Shown: piece after piece, positions 21,212 to 33,004 of the stretch
How the letters are laid out: each line of letters begins with the position of its first letter
Numbering within the stretch: the stretch's first letter is position 1
NCBI RefSeq assembly: GCF_004193775.1
Contig: NC_041021.1
Span: 23,094,632-23,158,631, forward strand
Reading direction: 5' to 3'
Source: Glycine soja
Lineage: Eukaryota; Streptophyta; Magnoliopsida; Fabales; Fabaceae
Length of the DNA stretch: 64,000 bases
Made by a program: the position numbers and the translations under genes
Notes under the pieces: model-generated
Databases searched by the model: none
Told to the model about the DNA's origin: nothing
The model's input: only the letters and a program-made list of their open reading frames with translations

Positions 21212-22797
21212 TATCATACCCTAATTTCGTCCGGGGATTGATGACATGCAACCTTTTGTTAGCCGCTTTGAGATTACTTGGCGTCCTTTGTTGCACAATA
21301 AATGAAGTCCCGAGACGTGTCAAAAATCAAAAGGAAGCAGGCTTACGTGATCCGTGAAATTCCGTTATGTGGCGGAAATCGAAAAGAGGTGTTTTTGTGC
21401 AATCTGTGAGTTTTCGTAACTTCTTCGAAAGCTAAAAAAGAGTAAATACATAATCCGTAAGGATTCACAACCTTGCGGAAGGAAAATAAGTATCATTACG
21501 AAATTCATGAAGTTTCGTAATGTTACGGAAAAAGAATTACCAAAAAAGTAGAAGGGGGGTGCATTTAGTAAAAAGGGGGGTACAAATAGCAATTCCTCCA
21601 GAAGGCTGTTACTTCTGGAGCAAGCAACCTTGCTCGCCTGGGTGAGCTGGGTGGCAAGCTCCTCTCCTATTTTGCTATAAATAGGGGGAGGAGTGAAGGG
21701 AGAAGGGGTTCAGCCTTCTTGGCACTTCTGATTCTCTCGAAATTGCTAAGGAAAATTGTTTCCGTGAAGAAAATCCAAGCCGAGGCACTTCCGTAACGTT
21801 TCCGTGAGTAATTACGCGAAGATGTTCGACCGTTCTTCAACATTCATCGTTCGTTCTTCGTTTTCTTCAGTCTTCAATGGGTAAGTACCTCAAATCGAGC
21901 TTTTCAATTCATTCTATGTACCCATGGTGGTCCACATTTCGTTTCATGTATTGTTATTCTCGTTTTCATTTACTTTCCGTACCCCCTTTTGACGTGCTTC
22001 AGTCATTTATTTAAGTCGTTTCTCGCCTAATCTAAAAATAAAATAAATTTCCACCGATCATTTGATTTTTAATATCCGTTAATTTCTGTTAAAATGAATT
22101 CCGACCGTTCGGTCGTGCCGTAACCACGTTGGAAATCAAAAAAGAGGTAAAATAATAATATAATAATCAAAAAAATATTTTTTAGTAAAATAAAGCGAAA
22201 AAATCAATCGGACGCTTTCTCTTTGGGATTTCTCATTCTTAATCAAATTGACTAAATAACTAAAGTGAAATTAAGGCTAAAATCAACTCGACTAGTCAAG
22301 CTCGTCCACAAAAAAAAAGGTTACTAAAATAGGTTTTTGAAAGTTTATCATTTCAGTTTCTTACCAAGTAAAAAGGATCATTTTTAAAGTCCAACGCCTT
22401 AAAAATGATCACCATTCAAGTAAAAAGAATCGCTTGGTTCACCCTTAAGGAAGAACTACGTAGGTCTGATTTCCTCTTTGATGGAGGGTACGTAGGAGCA
22501 AGAGCCCCGCTTTTGTCGACCTCAAAAAATAAAAAGAAATAAAGTTAAGGTAACACAATTTCCACAATTCTAAAAAATAGGTTGTTGTCCTTTGAGACAA
22601 ACGTGAGAGGTGCTAATACCGTCCTCAAGCGTAAATACAACTCCCGAACTTAGAATTTTCATTTTGACCGATTTCCTTCGGTTTTTCCGACGTTTTCCAC
22701 AAATAAATGTTGGTGGCGACTCCGCGCATCTTTCCTCCTTTGGAAAGCGCACCCGTGAGCCTCACCTCGCACGCCCGCATAAGGGCATTTTGCGACA
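21212..22797 (+). mobile_element. Ogre-1 3' LTR
   Basis: It begins TATCATACC (the 5' LTR has TGTCATACC, so the terminal TG is mutated) and ends TTGCGACA. TATA box at 21678-21685; splice donor-like GGGTAAGTACC near 21880. It keeps the 28 bp lost from the 5' LTR near 6604. It lacks about 26 bp around 21597 and 7 bp near 21240 relative to the 5' LTR. Confidence 0.92.
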
Positions 22798-22939
22798 ATA
22801 ATCACAGTTATATTTTCATACCAGACGCCTATTTATCGATATAGCTTTCCAGATAACACAAGTTCCCCGAGAGTTCGATACTCGGTTCTTACCGTTTTAT
22901 ACTACTTGTGCGATCCAGTGCACTTGCCGGCCGCAAACA
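22798..22939 (+). mobile_element. Athila-A 3' LTR, right part
   Basis: Resumes the LTR cut by Ogre-1. The motif GAGTTCGATACTCGG and the CAGTGCACTTGCC stretch match the last 140 bp of the Athila-B LTRs (25640-25749 and 55560-55673). The end is placed at AAACA|GTCAC by comparison with GAAACA|GTATG at 55673. Confidence 0.7.
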
Positions 22940-24337
22940 GTCACTGTGAATCATCGGGCTTGATTGTCTCTGGATGACGAAAAGGAGAGACTAAAGTAGT
23001 CTCGATCGATAGACATTGAGTCTTTGACAAACGGTGGAGACGAGTCTTTGACAAAGGGTTCAGACGAGCAATACGGTCGCTACATGTCATCAGACTTGCC
23101 GTCTCTAGATGACGAAGGGAGACTGAAGTAGTCTCGATCGATAGACATCGAGTCTTTGACAAATAGAGTAGATGACCATATTGGTCGCTACGTGTCATCA
23201 GACTTGCCGTCTCTAGATGATGAAGGGAGACTAAAGTAGTCTCAGTCGATAGACATCGAGTCTTCGACAAAGCGAGTAGATGACCATATTGGTCTCTGCG
23301 TGTCATCGGACTTGCCGTCTATGGATGAAAAAGGGAGACTAAAGTAGTCTCGGTCGATAGACATCGAGTCTTCGACTAAAAGAGCAGATGACCATATTTG
23401 TCTTTGCGTGCCATCGAACTTGCCATCTCTGGATGACAAAGGGAGACTAAAATAGTCTCGATGTTCTTTCACTATAATGCAAACACGCTTTAGCAAAGAA
23501 ACAAACTTCCAACCGATCAAAGCAACATATATTTTGAAGAAAAACAATTCGTCTATTGGGGAAAGAAAACATGCTGATAAAATTTTCTCATAAACACAAA
23601 TGAGATTTAGGATATTAGCATTTTGTTTCTAAACGATCATTTAGAAGAAACACTGGGTCCAAATGAAAATGGAGGAAAACTACTCAAAGTGTATAAATCT
23701 CACATAGGCAAGTGTTTCATCCTAATTCCAAACCATAGATATGTCACGACTTGACTTTTCAAATCATTTCCTATCAAATCAAAGATAACATGCGTAATAA
23801 TGGATCAATAAGACATTTAGGATGTTGGATTTTGGTGGGAAATTCGGTTTTGAGAGTTTCGGCCTTTTCCTTTCCCTTTTTTATTGTTTAGCGTGGCGCG
23901 AAAGAGATGCCGGCACAAATATTTGGTTGATAACCAAGAAGGGGAGCTTCATGTGTTTCAATTCATGGTTTCTTTTCTTTTGCTCTTTTTTTTCTTGTGA
24001 CAATTTCGTACATCATTTAGACATTGTCTGGTCCAACAACCTTTCTGTATATTTTTATTTTTCTTTCTTCCGATCTTTTATCGGGAATTTTTCTTTTTAT
24101 TTTTCTTTTGCTTTCCTCCAATCTTTGATCGGAGATTTTCTCTTTTTCTTTTCCTTTTGAGGCACATTCATAACTTAACAGTAAATGAAGCTTTTTCTTC
24201 CTCTCATTTTTTAGATCCTCTTGTTCTTCCTTTTCCGAGGATAAGGGTAAAGATTCCTACCCTAGGTCGAGGCTTAGGGCCGAAGGATTGAGGTTTTGGC
24301 CTAAAGAGGCTTTACATAATGCAAGAGATGATGTATG
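22940..24337 (-). mobile_element. Ogre-2, left visible piece (3' UTR)
   Basis: This sequence matches the 3' UTR of Ogre-4 at 33095-33960 in the same orientation (GGCAAGTGTTTCATCC, then ATCATTTCCTATCAAATC). It is interrupted at 24337 by Athila-B and resumes at 55679. Removing Athila-B gives a continuous match to Ogre-4 around 33950. No coding sequence is seen; the T-rich open frame at 23822-24160 is low-complexity. The 3' LTR of Ogre-2 should lie left of Athila-A, outside the window. Confidence 0.7.
22950..23470. repeat. 108-bp tandem repeat, about 4-5 copies
   Basis: The motif GACTTGCCGTCTCTAGATGA recurs at about 23091, 23199, 23307 and 23415, exactly 108 bp apart, with an irregular first copy near 22955. 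It also contains GGGAGACTAAAGTAGTCTC, an inverted repeat (GAGACTA...TAGTCTC). The unit is unrelated to the 102-bp unit of Ogre-1 and Ogre-3. Only one unit-like stretch remains in Ogre-4 near 33092-33115. Confidence 0.9.
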
Positions 24338-25749
24338 TGTTAGTCATCTTTTACAACTAATTTTTTTGATAGGATTGCAAATATTTCTCCCAATTTATGG
24401 TTATTTTTTGGTAGGATTGTAAATATTTCTAGTTTAGTTTTCATTTGTGCTCAGTAGAAGCCTTCCTATTGAATTTAATGTAAATTTCACTTCAATTCCA
24501 GGTAAAAAGGAGAAAAATATGAAGGTTCAAAAAGTGTTGTCTCGCTAAGCCTGAACCATGCGCTTAGCGAGACCAAACCGCTAAGCGAGATGGGAGTGGC
24601 TTAGCACATAAGGATAAGCCTGAAGAAAGTTCTTCCATGCCAGCACGCGCTTAGCGCGTATGCAGCTCGCTAAGCGAGGTGGTTGTCTATTTAGCGCTAA
24701 GCATAAGATTGGCACTAAGCCAAATATCACTTACTCGCGCTAAGCGCGAGAATGGCGCTATGCGCGCCTTCGAGGTCAGAAAACCCTTTTTAAGTCTCAT
24801 TTGCACCGAAAAAAGGGAGAGTGTGACGATGTGAAAGAGGTCTGAATTGACTGTGAATTGTGTGCAGAGAACAGAGGAAAAGCTGAGCAAGGAAGCAAAG
24901 GTCCTAACTTTTAGGTAGATTCTAGGTTTTAGTTATTTTCTAGGTTCTTAGAGGTGGAGGAGACATCCCCACTGCTTTGTAATCTGGTATTTTCTCTAAA
25001 ACCCTTCTCCTATTTGTGAAAGCTGCTCCCTAGTAATGGAGGGCTAAAATCCTTTGTTGGGAATTTCTACTGAGTACTTGATTTAAATATTTTTATTATC
25101 TATTTGAGGTTATTTTCATGTGTTCAATGTTTCTATCATAGCTTATTGTATGCATGCTTGTGGTTTGATCACCCATTGGTGTGTGCTGTTAGGAACATTA
25201 GCATTAACAAATATATTGTTTCCTTGGAACTTGATAGAGCAGGGCTAGATAACTATAGTGCTAGACATAGTGTGCAGGTTTCTAGTTTTTATTATGTTGT
25301 GCTTATAATGCTGTTTAAATTAGGCTAAGTTCAACAAGAGACATATATGAACGAAGCTTAGTTTAAATTAGTCCAAAGTCACGAGACATCGGTGTTGGTA
25401 TTTTTGTTCTCAGCATAGAACACAAGAATAATTTCAAATAGAGAAAAACCCTAATTGCATCAAGTATCTCGGTGGAAGGACCCAACCCTTTTACTTATTT
25501 GTTTTCACACTCAATTGTTCATGTTTAATGTTTCTTTGATTACAATAGAATATACCTTTGTTTTCAATTCATGATACTTAATTCTTTTTACAAACAACTA
25601 TATTTTGAATGACATTTTTCCAAGTAAAACAAGCTCCCTGAGTTCGATACTCGGATCATTTCGTTTTAATTATTTACTTGACGATTCGGTGCACTTGCCA
25701 GTAGATTTCGCACCCACACAAACGAGTAGTATTCCTCGGGGCGAAACCA
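24338..25749 (+). mobile_element. Athila-B 5' LTR
   Basis: About 1.41 kb. A cluster of CGCTTAGCG or CGCTAAGCG palindromes lies at 24540-24775, including CTCGCGCTAAGCGCGAG. The end carries the Athila-type block GAGTTCGATACTCGG and GGTGCACTTGCC. No coding sequence. Confidence 0.85.
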
Positions 25750-25756
25750 AGTGTTT

Positions 25757-25774
25757 TGGTGCCGTTGCTGGGGA
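25757..25774 (+). other. Athila-B primer binding site
   Basis: TGGTGCCGTTGCTGGGGA lies 7 bases after the LTR end. It is one or two bases from the TGGCGCCGTTGCCGGGGA site that Athila elements use with tRNA-Asp (recalled). Confidence 0.75.
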
Positions 25775-25920
25775 ATCTTCTTTTTATTTAGAAAAGTTTA
25801 GTTCAAATTGCAGGGATTTTTATTTTATTTTTTTTATTCATTGTTTATTTTGTGAAGATTTAGTTACTGTATAATTCATTATTTTTTGGAATTGGTTAAT
25901 TGTTGTTTTGCTTGTTTTGC

Positions 25921-26981
25921 ATGCAAAGAAGGTCTTCTGCAGGTGTTTTGATTCCCATAGACTTGGAAATTAACACAACTTGCAGGAAAAGGAACGCCGA
26001 AAGAAATAGAAAGTTTTTGCAGGACATTGAGGCAGCAACAATTCAAGAAGAACCACTATCTTCTGAGGCATCTTCTAGTTTTCTAAAAAAAATGGAATCT
26101 CACACAGAATTAATTGAAGCCAATATCATGGCTGATGAGCCAAGATGAGTGACCCTGGAAGATTACTCAAGTACTTTTGTGCCATAATTCTCCACAAGCA
26201 TTGCGCGGCCAGAGGTACAAGCTCAGAATATAACCTATCCACATTCATTAATTTAGTTGATTCAGAATAATTTGTTTCATGGTCTGTCCAATGAAGACCC
26301 GTATGCACATCTAGCTACCTATATTGAGATATGCAATACTGTCAGAATAGCTGGTGTGCCTGAGGATGCTGTTAGATTAAGCTTGTTTTCATTTTCTTTG
26401 TCTGGAGAGGCGAAAAGATGGCTCCATTCATTTAAAGGTAACAGTCTTAAGACTTGGGAAGAAGTGGTTGAAAAATTCTTGAAGAAATACTTCTCTGAAT
26501 CTAAGACTGCTGAAGGAAAAGCTGCCATCTCATCCTTTCATCAATTTCTAGACGAGTCCTTGAGTCATGCTTTGGAAAGATTTCGTGGGTTACTAAGAAA
26601 GATGGCCACTCATGGATTTTCCGATCCAATCCAGCTCAATATTTTCATTGACAGGTTAAGGCCACTATCCAAGCAGCTTTTAGATGCTTCTGAAGGGTGA
26701 AAATAAAATTGAAAACCCCTAAAGAAGCCATAGAATTGATGGAAAATATGGCTGCTAATGACCATGCAATTTTACATGATAGAGCACACATCCCAACCAA
26801 AAGAAGCCTGCTGGAGCTCACATCATAGGAAACATTGTTGGCACAGAACAAGTTGTTATCCAAGCAACTTGAAGCATTAACAGAAACATTGAGTAAGTTG
26901 CCAACCCAATTACATTCTGGACAACCTTCACCCTCTTCTATTTTGCAGGTTGCAGGTTGTGTTATATGTGGTGGAGCACAT
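25921..26981 (+). pseudogene. gag: Athila-B gag, truncated by Ogre-3
   Basis: The ATG at 25921 begins MQRRSSAGVLIP. Then come the Athila gag blocks GLSNEDPYAHLATYIEICNT, LSLFSFSLSGEAKRWLHSF, TWEEVVEKFLKKYFSESKT and FIDRLRPLSKQLLDAS, and the start of a zinc knuckle, CVICGGAH, at which Ogre-3 has inserted. In-frame stops occur at 26146-26148, about 26185, 26698-26700 and about 26827; several are explained by C-to-T at CGA or CAG. The product would be the particle protein. The rest of gag and the whole pol are not found anywhere in the window in this orientation. Confidence 0.85.
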
Positions 26982-28594
26982 TGTCGCAACATGCCCTTTT
27001 GCGGGCGAGCGAAGGCAAGGCTCACGGGTGCGCTTTCCAAAGGAGGAAAGATGCGCGGAGTCGCCACCAACGTTTATTTGTGGAAAACGTCGGAAAAACA
27101 GAAGGAAACCGGTCAAAATGAAAATTCTAAGTTCGGGAGTTGTATTTACGTTTGAGGAAGGTATTAGCACCTCTCACGTTTGTCTCAAAGGACAACAGCC
27201 TATTTTTAAGAATTGTGAAATTGTGTTATCTTAACTTTTATTTCCTTTTTATTTTTGAGGTCGACAAAAGCGGGGCTCTTGCTCCTACGTACCCTCCATC
27301 GAAGAGGAAATCAGACCTACGTAGTTCTTTCTTATGCGTGAATCAAGTGATTCTTTTCACTTGAAGGGTGATCATTTTAAGGCGTTGGACCTTAAAAATG
27401 ATCCATTTTACTTAGTAAAAAAACTGAAATGATAAACTTTCAAAAACCTATTTTTGTGGACGAGCTTGACTAGGCGAGTTTGATTTTAGCCTTAGTTTCA
27501 CTTTAGTTATTAGTCAATTCAATTAAGAATGAGAAATCCCAAAGAGAAAACGTCCGATTGATTTTTTCGCTTTACTTTACTAAAAGGTATTATTTGATTA
27601 TTATATTATTATTTTACCTCTTTTTTGATTTCCAACGTGGTTACGGCACGACCGAACGGTCGGAATTCATTTTAACAGAAATTAATGGATGATACAATTC
27701 AAATGATCGGTGGAAATTTATTTTATTTTTAGATTAAGCGAGAAATGACTTAAATAAATGGCTTAAGCACGTCAAAAGGGGGTATAAAAAGCAAATGAAA
27801 ACAAGAATAAAAATACATGAAACAAAATGTGGACCACCACGGGTACATAGAATGAATTGAAAAGCTCGGTTTGAGGTACTTAACCGTTGAAGACTGAAGA
27901 AAACGAAGAACGAACGATGAATCTTGAAGAACGGTCGAGAATCTTCGCGTAATTACTCACGGAAATGTTACGGAAACGCTATGGAAGCGCCTCGGCTTGG
28001 ATTTTCTTCACGGAAACAATTTTCCTCAGCAATTTCAGAGAGAGAGAAGTGCCAAGAAGGCTGAACCCTTTTCTTCTTCACTCCTCCCCCTATTTATAGC
28101 AAAATAGGGGAGGAGCTTGCCACCCAGCTCGCCCAGGCGAGCAAGGTTGCTTCCTCCAGAAGCAACAGCCTTCTGGATGAAGGATCTGGAAGGCCCAAGT
28201 GGGCCAGATTGCTATTCGTACCCCCCTTTTTACTAAATGCACCCCCTTCTACTTTTTTGGTAATTCTTTTTTTGTAACGTTACGAAACTTCAGGAATTTC
28301 GTAACGATACTTATTTTCCTTCCGCAAGGTTACGAATCCTTACGGATTATGTATTTACTCTTTTATAGCTTTCGAAGAAGTTACGGAAACTCACGGATTA
28401 CGCAAAAACACCTCTTTTCGATTTCCGCCACATTACGGAATTTCACGGATCGCATAAGCCTGCTTCCTTTTGATTTCTGACACGTCTCGGGATTTCATTT
28501 TTGGTGCAACAAAGGATGCCAAGTATCTCAAAGCGGCTAACCAAAGGTTGCATGTCATCAAGTAATAATCCCCGGACGAAATTAGGGTATGACA
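26982..28594 (-). mobile_element. Ogre-3 3' LTR
   Basis: About 1.61 kb. It is the reverse complement of the Ogre-1 LTR with both ends intact (TGTCGCAAC ... GGTATGACA). TATA box in reverse at 28091-28098 and the LTR palindrome at 28127-28142. It has the 28-bp segment lost from the Ogre-1 5' LTR and the segment lost from the Ogre-1 3' LTR, so it shows the fuller form of the family. Confidence 0.9.
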
Positions 28595-28904
28595 GTTGCC
28601 CCTCTTTACTTACCTTTTATCGGAGATAAGAGGAAAGCAAAGATAAGACACTGATTTCGTCCGTCCTGCCCTTTCCGTGATGACGACTCTCGTCTCTACT
28701 CCTTCTTCTTTTCTGCACAACACAAAACAAAATACAAACAACAACAAGAACAACAAACTATACATATACACATTTGGGAAAGGAAACAATCGGGAACATA
28801 ACAAAGATCACATTTTCCAGTCAAGAGGATCCGCACTTGACGATGAAAAAACTCTAGAGAGTGGAGTATTGCACTAGAGGGTCCTCACTAGTCAATCAGG
28901 AAGC
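28595..28904 (-). other. Ogre-3 polypurine tract and distal 3' UTR
   Basis: GTTGCCCCTCTTTACTT is the reverse of the Ogre-1 polypurine tract. The sequence up to the array matches Ogre-1 20945-21195 in reverse. Noncoding. Confidence 0.75.
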
Positions 28905-31166
28905 ATAGCTCCAAACTCGAAGGTGGAGGACGCATGAACGAAAACACAATTCATGGGGCTCCGAAAAAGGGGTTGAGAATGGAGAATTGCACTAAGCAAT
29001 CACTACACATAGCTCCAAACTCGAAGGTGGAGGACACATGAACGAAAACGCAATTCATGAGGCTCCGAAAAAGGTTGAGAATGGAGAATTGCACTAAGTA
29101 ATCACTACGCATAGCTCCAAACTCGAAGGTGGAGGACACATGAACAAAAACGCAATTCATGGGGCTCCGGAAAAGGGTGAGAATGGAGAATTGCACGAAG
29201 CAATCACTACGCATAGCTCCAAACTCGAAGGTGGCGGACACATGAACGAAAACGCAATTCATGGGGCTCCGAAAAAGGGTGAGAATAGAGAATTGCACTA
29301 AGCAATCACTACGCATAGCTCCAAACTCGAAGGTGGAGGACACATGAACGAAAACGCAATTCATGGGGCTCCGAAAAAGGTTGAGAATGGAGAATTGCAC
29401 TAAGCAATCACTACGCATAGCTCCAAACTCGAAGGTGGAGGACACATGAACGAAAACACAATTCATGGGGCTCCGAAAAAGGTTGAGAATGGAGAATTGC
29501 ACTAAGCAATCACTACGCATAGCTCCCAACTTGAAGGTGGAGGACACATGAACGAAAACGCAATTCATGGGGCTCCGAAAAAGGTTGAGAATGGAGAATT
29601 GCACTAAGCAATCACTACGCATAGCTCCAAACTCGAAGGTGGAGGACAGATGAACGAAAACGCAATTCATGGGGCTCCGAAAAAGGTTGAGAATGGAGAA
29701 TTGCACTAAGCAATCACTACGCATAGCTCCAAACTCGAAGGTGGAGGACACATGAACGAAAACGCAATTCATGGGTCTCCGAAAAAGGTTGAGAATGGAG
29801 AATTGCACTAAGCAATCACTACGCATTGCTCCAAACTCGAAGGTGGAGGACACATGAACGAAAACGCAATTCATGGGTCTCCGAAAAAGGGGTTGAGAAT
29901 GGAGTATTGCACTAAGCAATCACTACGCATAGCTCCAAACTCGAAGGTGGAGGACACATGAACGAAAACGCAATTCATGGGGCTCCGAAAAAGGGGTTGA
30001 GAATGGAGAATTGCACTAAGCAATCACTACGCATAGCTCCAAACTCGAAGGTGGAGGACACCTGAACGAAAACGCAATTCATGGGGCTCCGAAAAAGGTT
30101 GAGAATGGATAATTGCACTAAGCAATCACTACGCATAGCTCCAAACTCGAAGGTGGAGGACACATGAACGAAAATGCAATTCATGGGTCTCCGAAAAAGG
30201 TTGAGGCTCAACCCCTTTTTCGGAGCCCCATGAATTGCGTTTTCATTCATGTGTCCTCCACCTTCGAGTTTGGAGCCATGCGTAGTGATTGCTTAGTGCA
30301 ATTCTCCATTCTCAACCCCTTTTTCGGAGCCCCATGAATTGCGTTTTTGTTCATGTGTCCTCCACCTTCGAGTTTGGAGCAATGCGTAGTGATTGCTTAG
30401 TGCAATTCTCCAACGAAAACGCAATTCATGGGGCTCCGAAAAAGGGGTTGAGAATGGAGAATTGCACTAAGCAATCACTACGCATAGCTCCAAACTCGAA
30501 GGTGGAGGACACATGAACGAAAACGCAATTCATGGGGCTCCGAAAAAGGGGTTGAGAATGGAGAATTGCACTAAGCAATCACTACACATAGCTCCAAACT
30601 CGAAGGTGGAGGACACATGAACGAAAACACAATTCATGGGGCTCCGAAAAAGGTTGAGAATGGAGAATTGCACTAAGCAATCACTACGCATAGCTCCCAA
30701 CTCGAAGGTGGAGGACACATGAACGAAAACGCAATTCATGGGGCTCCGAAAAAGGGTGAGAATGGAGAATTGCACTAAGCAATCACTACGCATAGCTCCA
30801 AACTCGAAGGTGGAGGACACATGAACGAAAACGCAATTCATGGGGCTCCGAAAAAGGTTGAGAATGGAGAATTGCACTAAGAAATCACTATGCATAGCTC
30901 CAAACTCGAAGGTGGAGGACACATGAACGAAAACGCAATTCATGGGGCTCCGGAAAAGGGTGAGAATGGAGAATTGCACAGAGCAATCACTATGCATAGC
31001 TCCAAACTCGAAGGTGGAGGACACATGAACGAAAACGCAATTCATGGGGCTCCGAAAAAGGGTGAGAATGGAGAATTTCACTAAGCAATCACTACGCATA
31101 GCTCCAAATTCGAAGGTGGAGGACACATGAACGAAAACGCAATTCGTGGGACTCCGAAAAAGGTTG
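28905..31166. repeat. 102-bp tandem array, about 22 copies, with an inverted block
   Basis: TCGAAGGTGG recurs at 29021, 29123, 29225 and 29327, exactly 102 bp apart, and so on through the array. At 30206-30411 two units are inverted, after which the original orientation resumes. Because 102 is a multiple of three and the unit lacks stops in one frame, reading frames of up to 322 residues run through it (34-residue repeat). I do not regard these as genes, because the homologous Ogre-1 array has 103-104-bp units and loses frame. Confidence 0.95.
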
Positions 31167-32990
31167 GTCGGCAGGACCGAACGATCCACCAGGTCTTTCC
31201 ACCTTCAAAAGCAAACATGCTTTTTGCAAAGAAAAATAAATCATTCACGAGAGCACCATATCTTAGAGAAACAATATACTTGTGCCAAGGGTAATCTTCC
31301 TGTAATCAAGAATGAAGGGTAGGATGTCAACTTTTACCTTTTGAATGAACATGCAGGGGAAACATCGGGCTAAGCTGAAAATAAATCACTCATAGTGTAT
31401 AAAACTCACAAGGCAAGTGTTTTATCCTATTCCCAAACCATAACTGCACCATGACTCTATTTTGCACACGACTTCCTATCGAATCAAAGATCAAATGTAC
31501 GATCACGGACCAATAGGATTTCCTCGAGGGTGGTGTTTTTGGAGAGGAAGCTGGGTGTTTCGGTCTTTTCCTCTTTGTTCATGTGGGGTGGGATATTGCC
31601 AGTCGAGAATGATTTCGAGTGGTAATCTGGCTTGACGAATTTCTGTCCTTTTTCTTTCATTAATCGAGAATTGCTTCTTTTCCCTTTTCACTTCCCTTCG
31701 ACCGGGAATCTTTTCCTCTTCTTTTTTGTTCTTTTCTTTATTTTCATCTTTTTTCTTTTTCTTTCTTTCCATTTATTTCTTTTCTTTCTTTTCACTTCTC
31801 CTTTCCCATCCCTTTCTTTGGGAAATCGGGTTTTAGCATTCTATTCGCCCTCCCTTGAGGAGATTCCGCTGTCCTTTACTTCGGGGAAGGAATGAGGATT
31901 CTTTTTTATAGGCCAAGGTTCAAAAAGTCTAAGGTTGTGTTTCAATGGGGTCTTTTATCGTGGGAACCCAATCTTGATATCTGGGGCGAAACAAATTTGG
32001 GTGTCAAGGTGTTGATTTCGGGCCGAGCTTCCATATTGTTCCATAAGGCACGCGTGACAATGGTGATTTGAAAACAACGTGAAAAATTAGTCATGGCTAC
32101 AGCCAGCTGGGGACTCAAGCATCCTGTTTATGGCATTGTGATACTATGGTTGGGAATTTACACAGACAGACCCAACGTTTCCAAGTTATGTTCTTTCATC
32201 AGTTCAATGAATTCATCCATCCTTATCTCGGTTCATTCCGGAAAATAAACTCTTAGCATCAGTCCCTTGTTTCCAGAAGATACGTTTGCTCTTTACGAAT
32301 GATTTATACTTCTTAACTATAACATGTCGACCTTCGCGGTCTTTCTTTTTTTTCCTTTTTGTTTCATCTTTATACATTCACAAAATTATACACCTGTGGT
32401 CCTTTATGAGGAAAACTTTTCTTTGTACATCTACATTCTTATACATGACAAACTTTTTCTGTACACGCATTGGAACTCTTTCTCTTTACGTCACACGGTC
32501 TATATACAAACCCTATTTACATTCAAAGATTTTTCATTTTTCCCAACACACACTTATGGTTCATACAAAAGTTTCTTCATATACACTCGTTGCTCACACA
32601 CATAAGAATTCCTTCCCACGCATCATTTACACACAAAAAAATCCTTTTATACACACTTTCCTTTTTCTTTGTATACGTAGACATTTTATTCACAACGCTT
32701 CTTTCTTTTTATTAGGTTTTTGATTCATTTTATTTTTAGGACGACGTTCCTAAATGAAAAAATCTACACGGTTGCGAAATTTCAACAAACACTATTGACA
32801 ACAACGAAGTAAGCACTAACGCAATAGTCCAAACAAAATATATGCACAAAACAAATGACAATCGCAAAAACAAACATTAGTCCCTCAAGTCATAGAAACA
32901 AGATAACGTACGAATAATAAATGATGGAACATACGGATTTGGGGATCCCACGGTCATGTGGCTCTGCATGCCACCAGACCCTTGGGTCAC
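31167..32990 (-). other. Ogre-3 proximal 3' UTR
   Basis: Homologous in reverse to Ogre-1 19156-20515, with an additional block at about 31870-32285 not seen in Ogre-1. A pyrimidine-rich tract covers about 31648-31822, the complement of the purine tract of Ogre-1. No gene; the Ser/Phe-rich open frames are low-complexity. Confidence 0.7.
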
Positions 32991-33004
32991 GGTAACAAAA
33001 AGTG

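Larger units (their letters stand above)
5180..22797 (+). mobile_element. Ogre-1, complete Ogre/Tat Ty3-gypsy retrotransposon
   Basis: This 17.6-kb element has two LTRs of about 1.59 kb (5180-6769 and 21212-22797), a primer binding site, a polypurine tract and a 5-bp target duplication with one mismatch (ATAAC at 5175-5179, ATAAT at 22798-22802). The order is ORF1, gag, protease, intron, RT, RNase H, second RNase H, integrase, late ORF, 3' UTR with tandem repeats. Giant size, an ORF before gag, an intron between protease and RT and a second RNase H are established marks of Ogre elements. By eye the two LTRs differ by about 3% substitutions plus a few indels, so the insertion is fairly young. 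Stops in nearly every coding block make it non-autonomous. It lies in the 3' LTR of Athila-A. Confidence 0.93.
26982..32990 (-). mobile_element. Ogre-3, 3' half of a minus-strand Ogre
   Basis: From left to right: LTR (26982-28594), polypurine tract in reverse, an Ogre-type 3' UTR with a large tandem array, a pyrimidine tract, and the very end of the late ORF (about 32945-32990, matching 19135-19160 of Ogre-1). It then stops abruptly and sequence of another Ogre begins near 33005. It entered the Athila-B gag; the bases before its LTR are CACAT, but no matching duplication is found at the right side. All coding genes are missing. Confidence 0.82.

Noticed and set aside
23822..24160. 112-residue Phe-rich membrane-like protein
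   Set aside because: T-rich UTR; the homologous stretch at 33403-34044 is open in a different arrangement and has no shared protein.
28951..29919. 322-residue open frame with a 34-residue repeat
   Set aside because: It is the 102-bp array read in one frame; the homologous Ogre-1 array has 103-104-bp units and loses the frame, so coding is not conserved.
22950..31166. CRISPR-like arrays
   Set aside because: Units are contiguous tandem repeats without unique spacers, and the DNA is plant.
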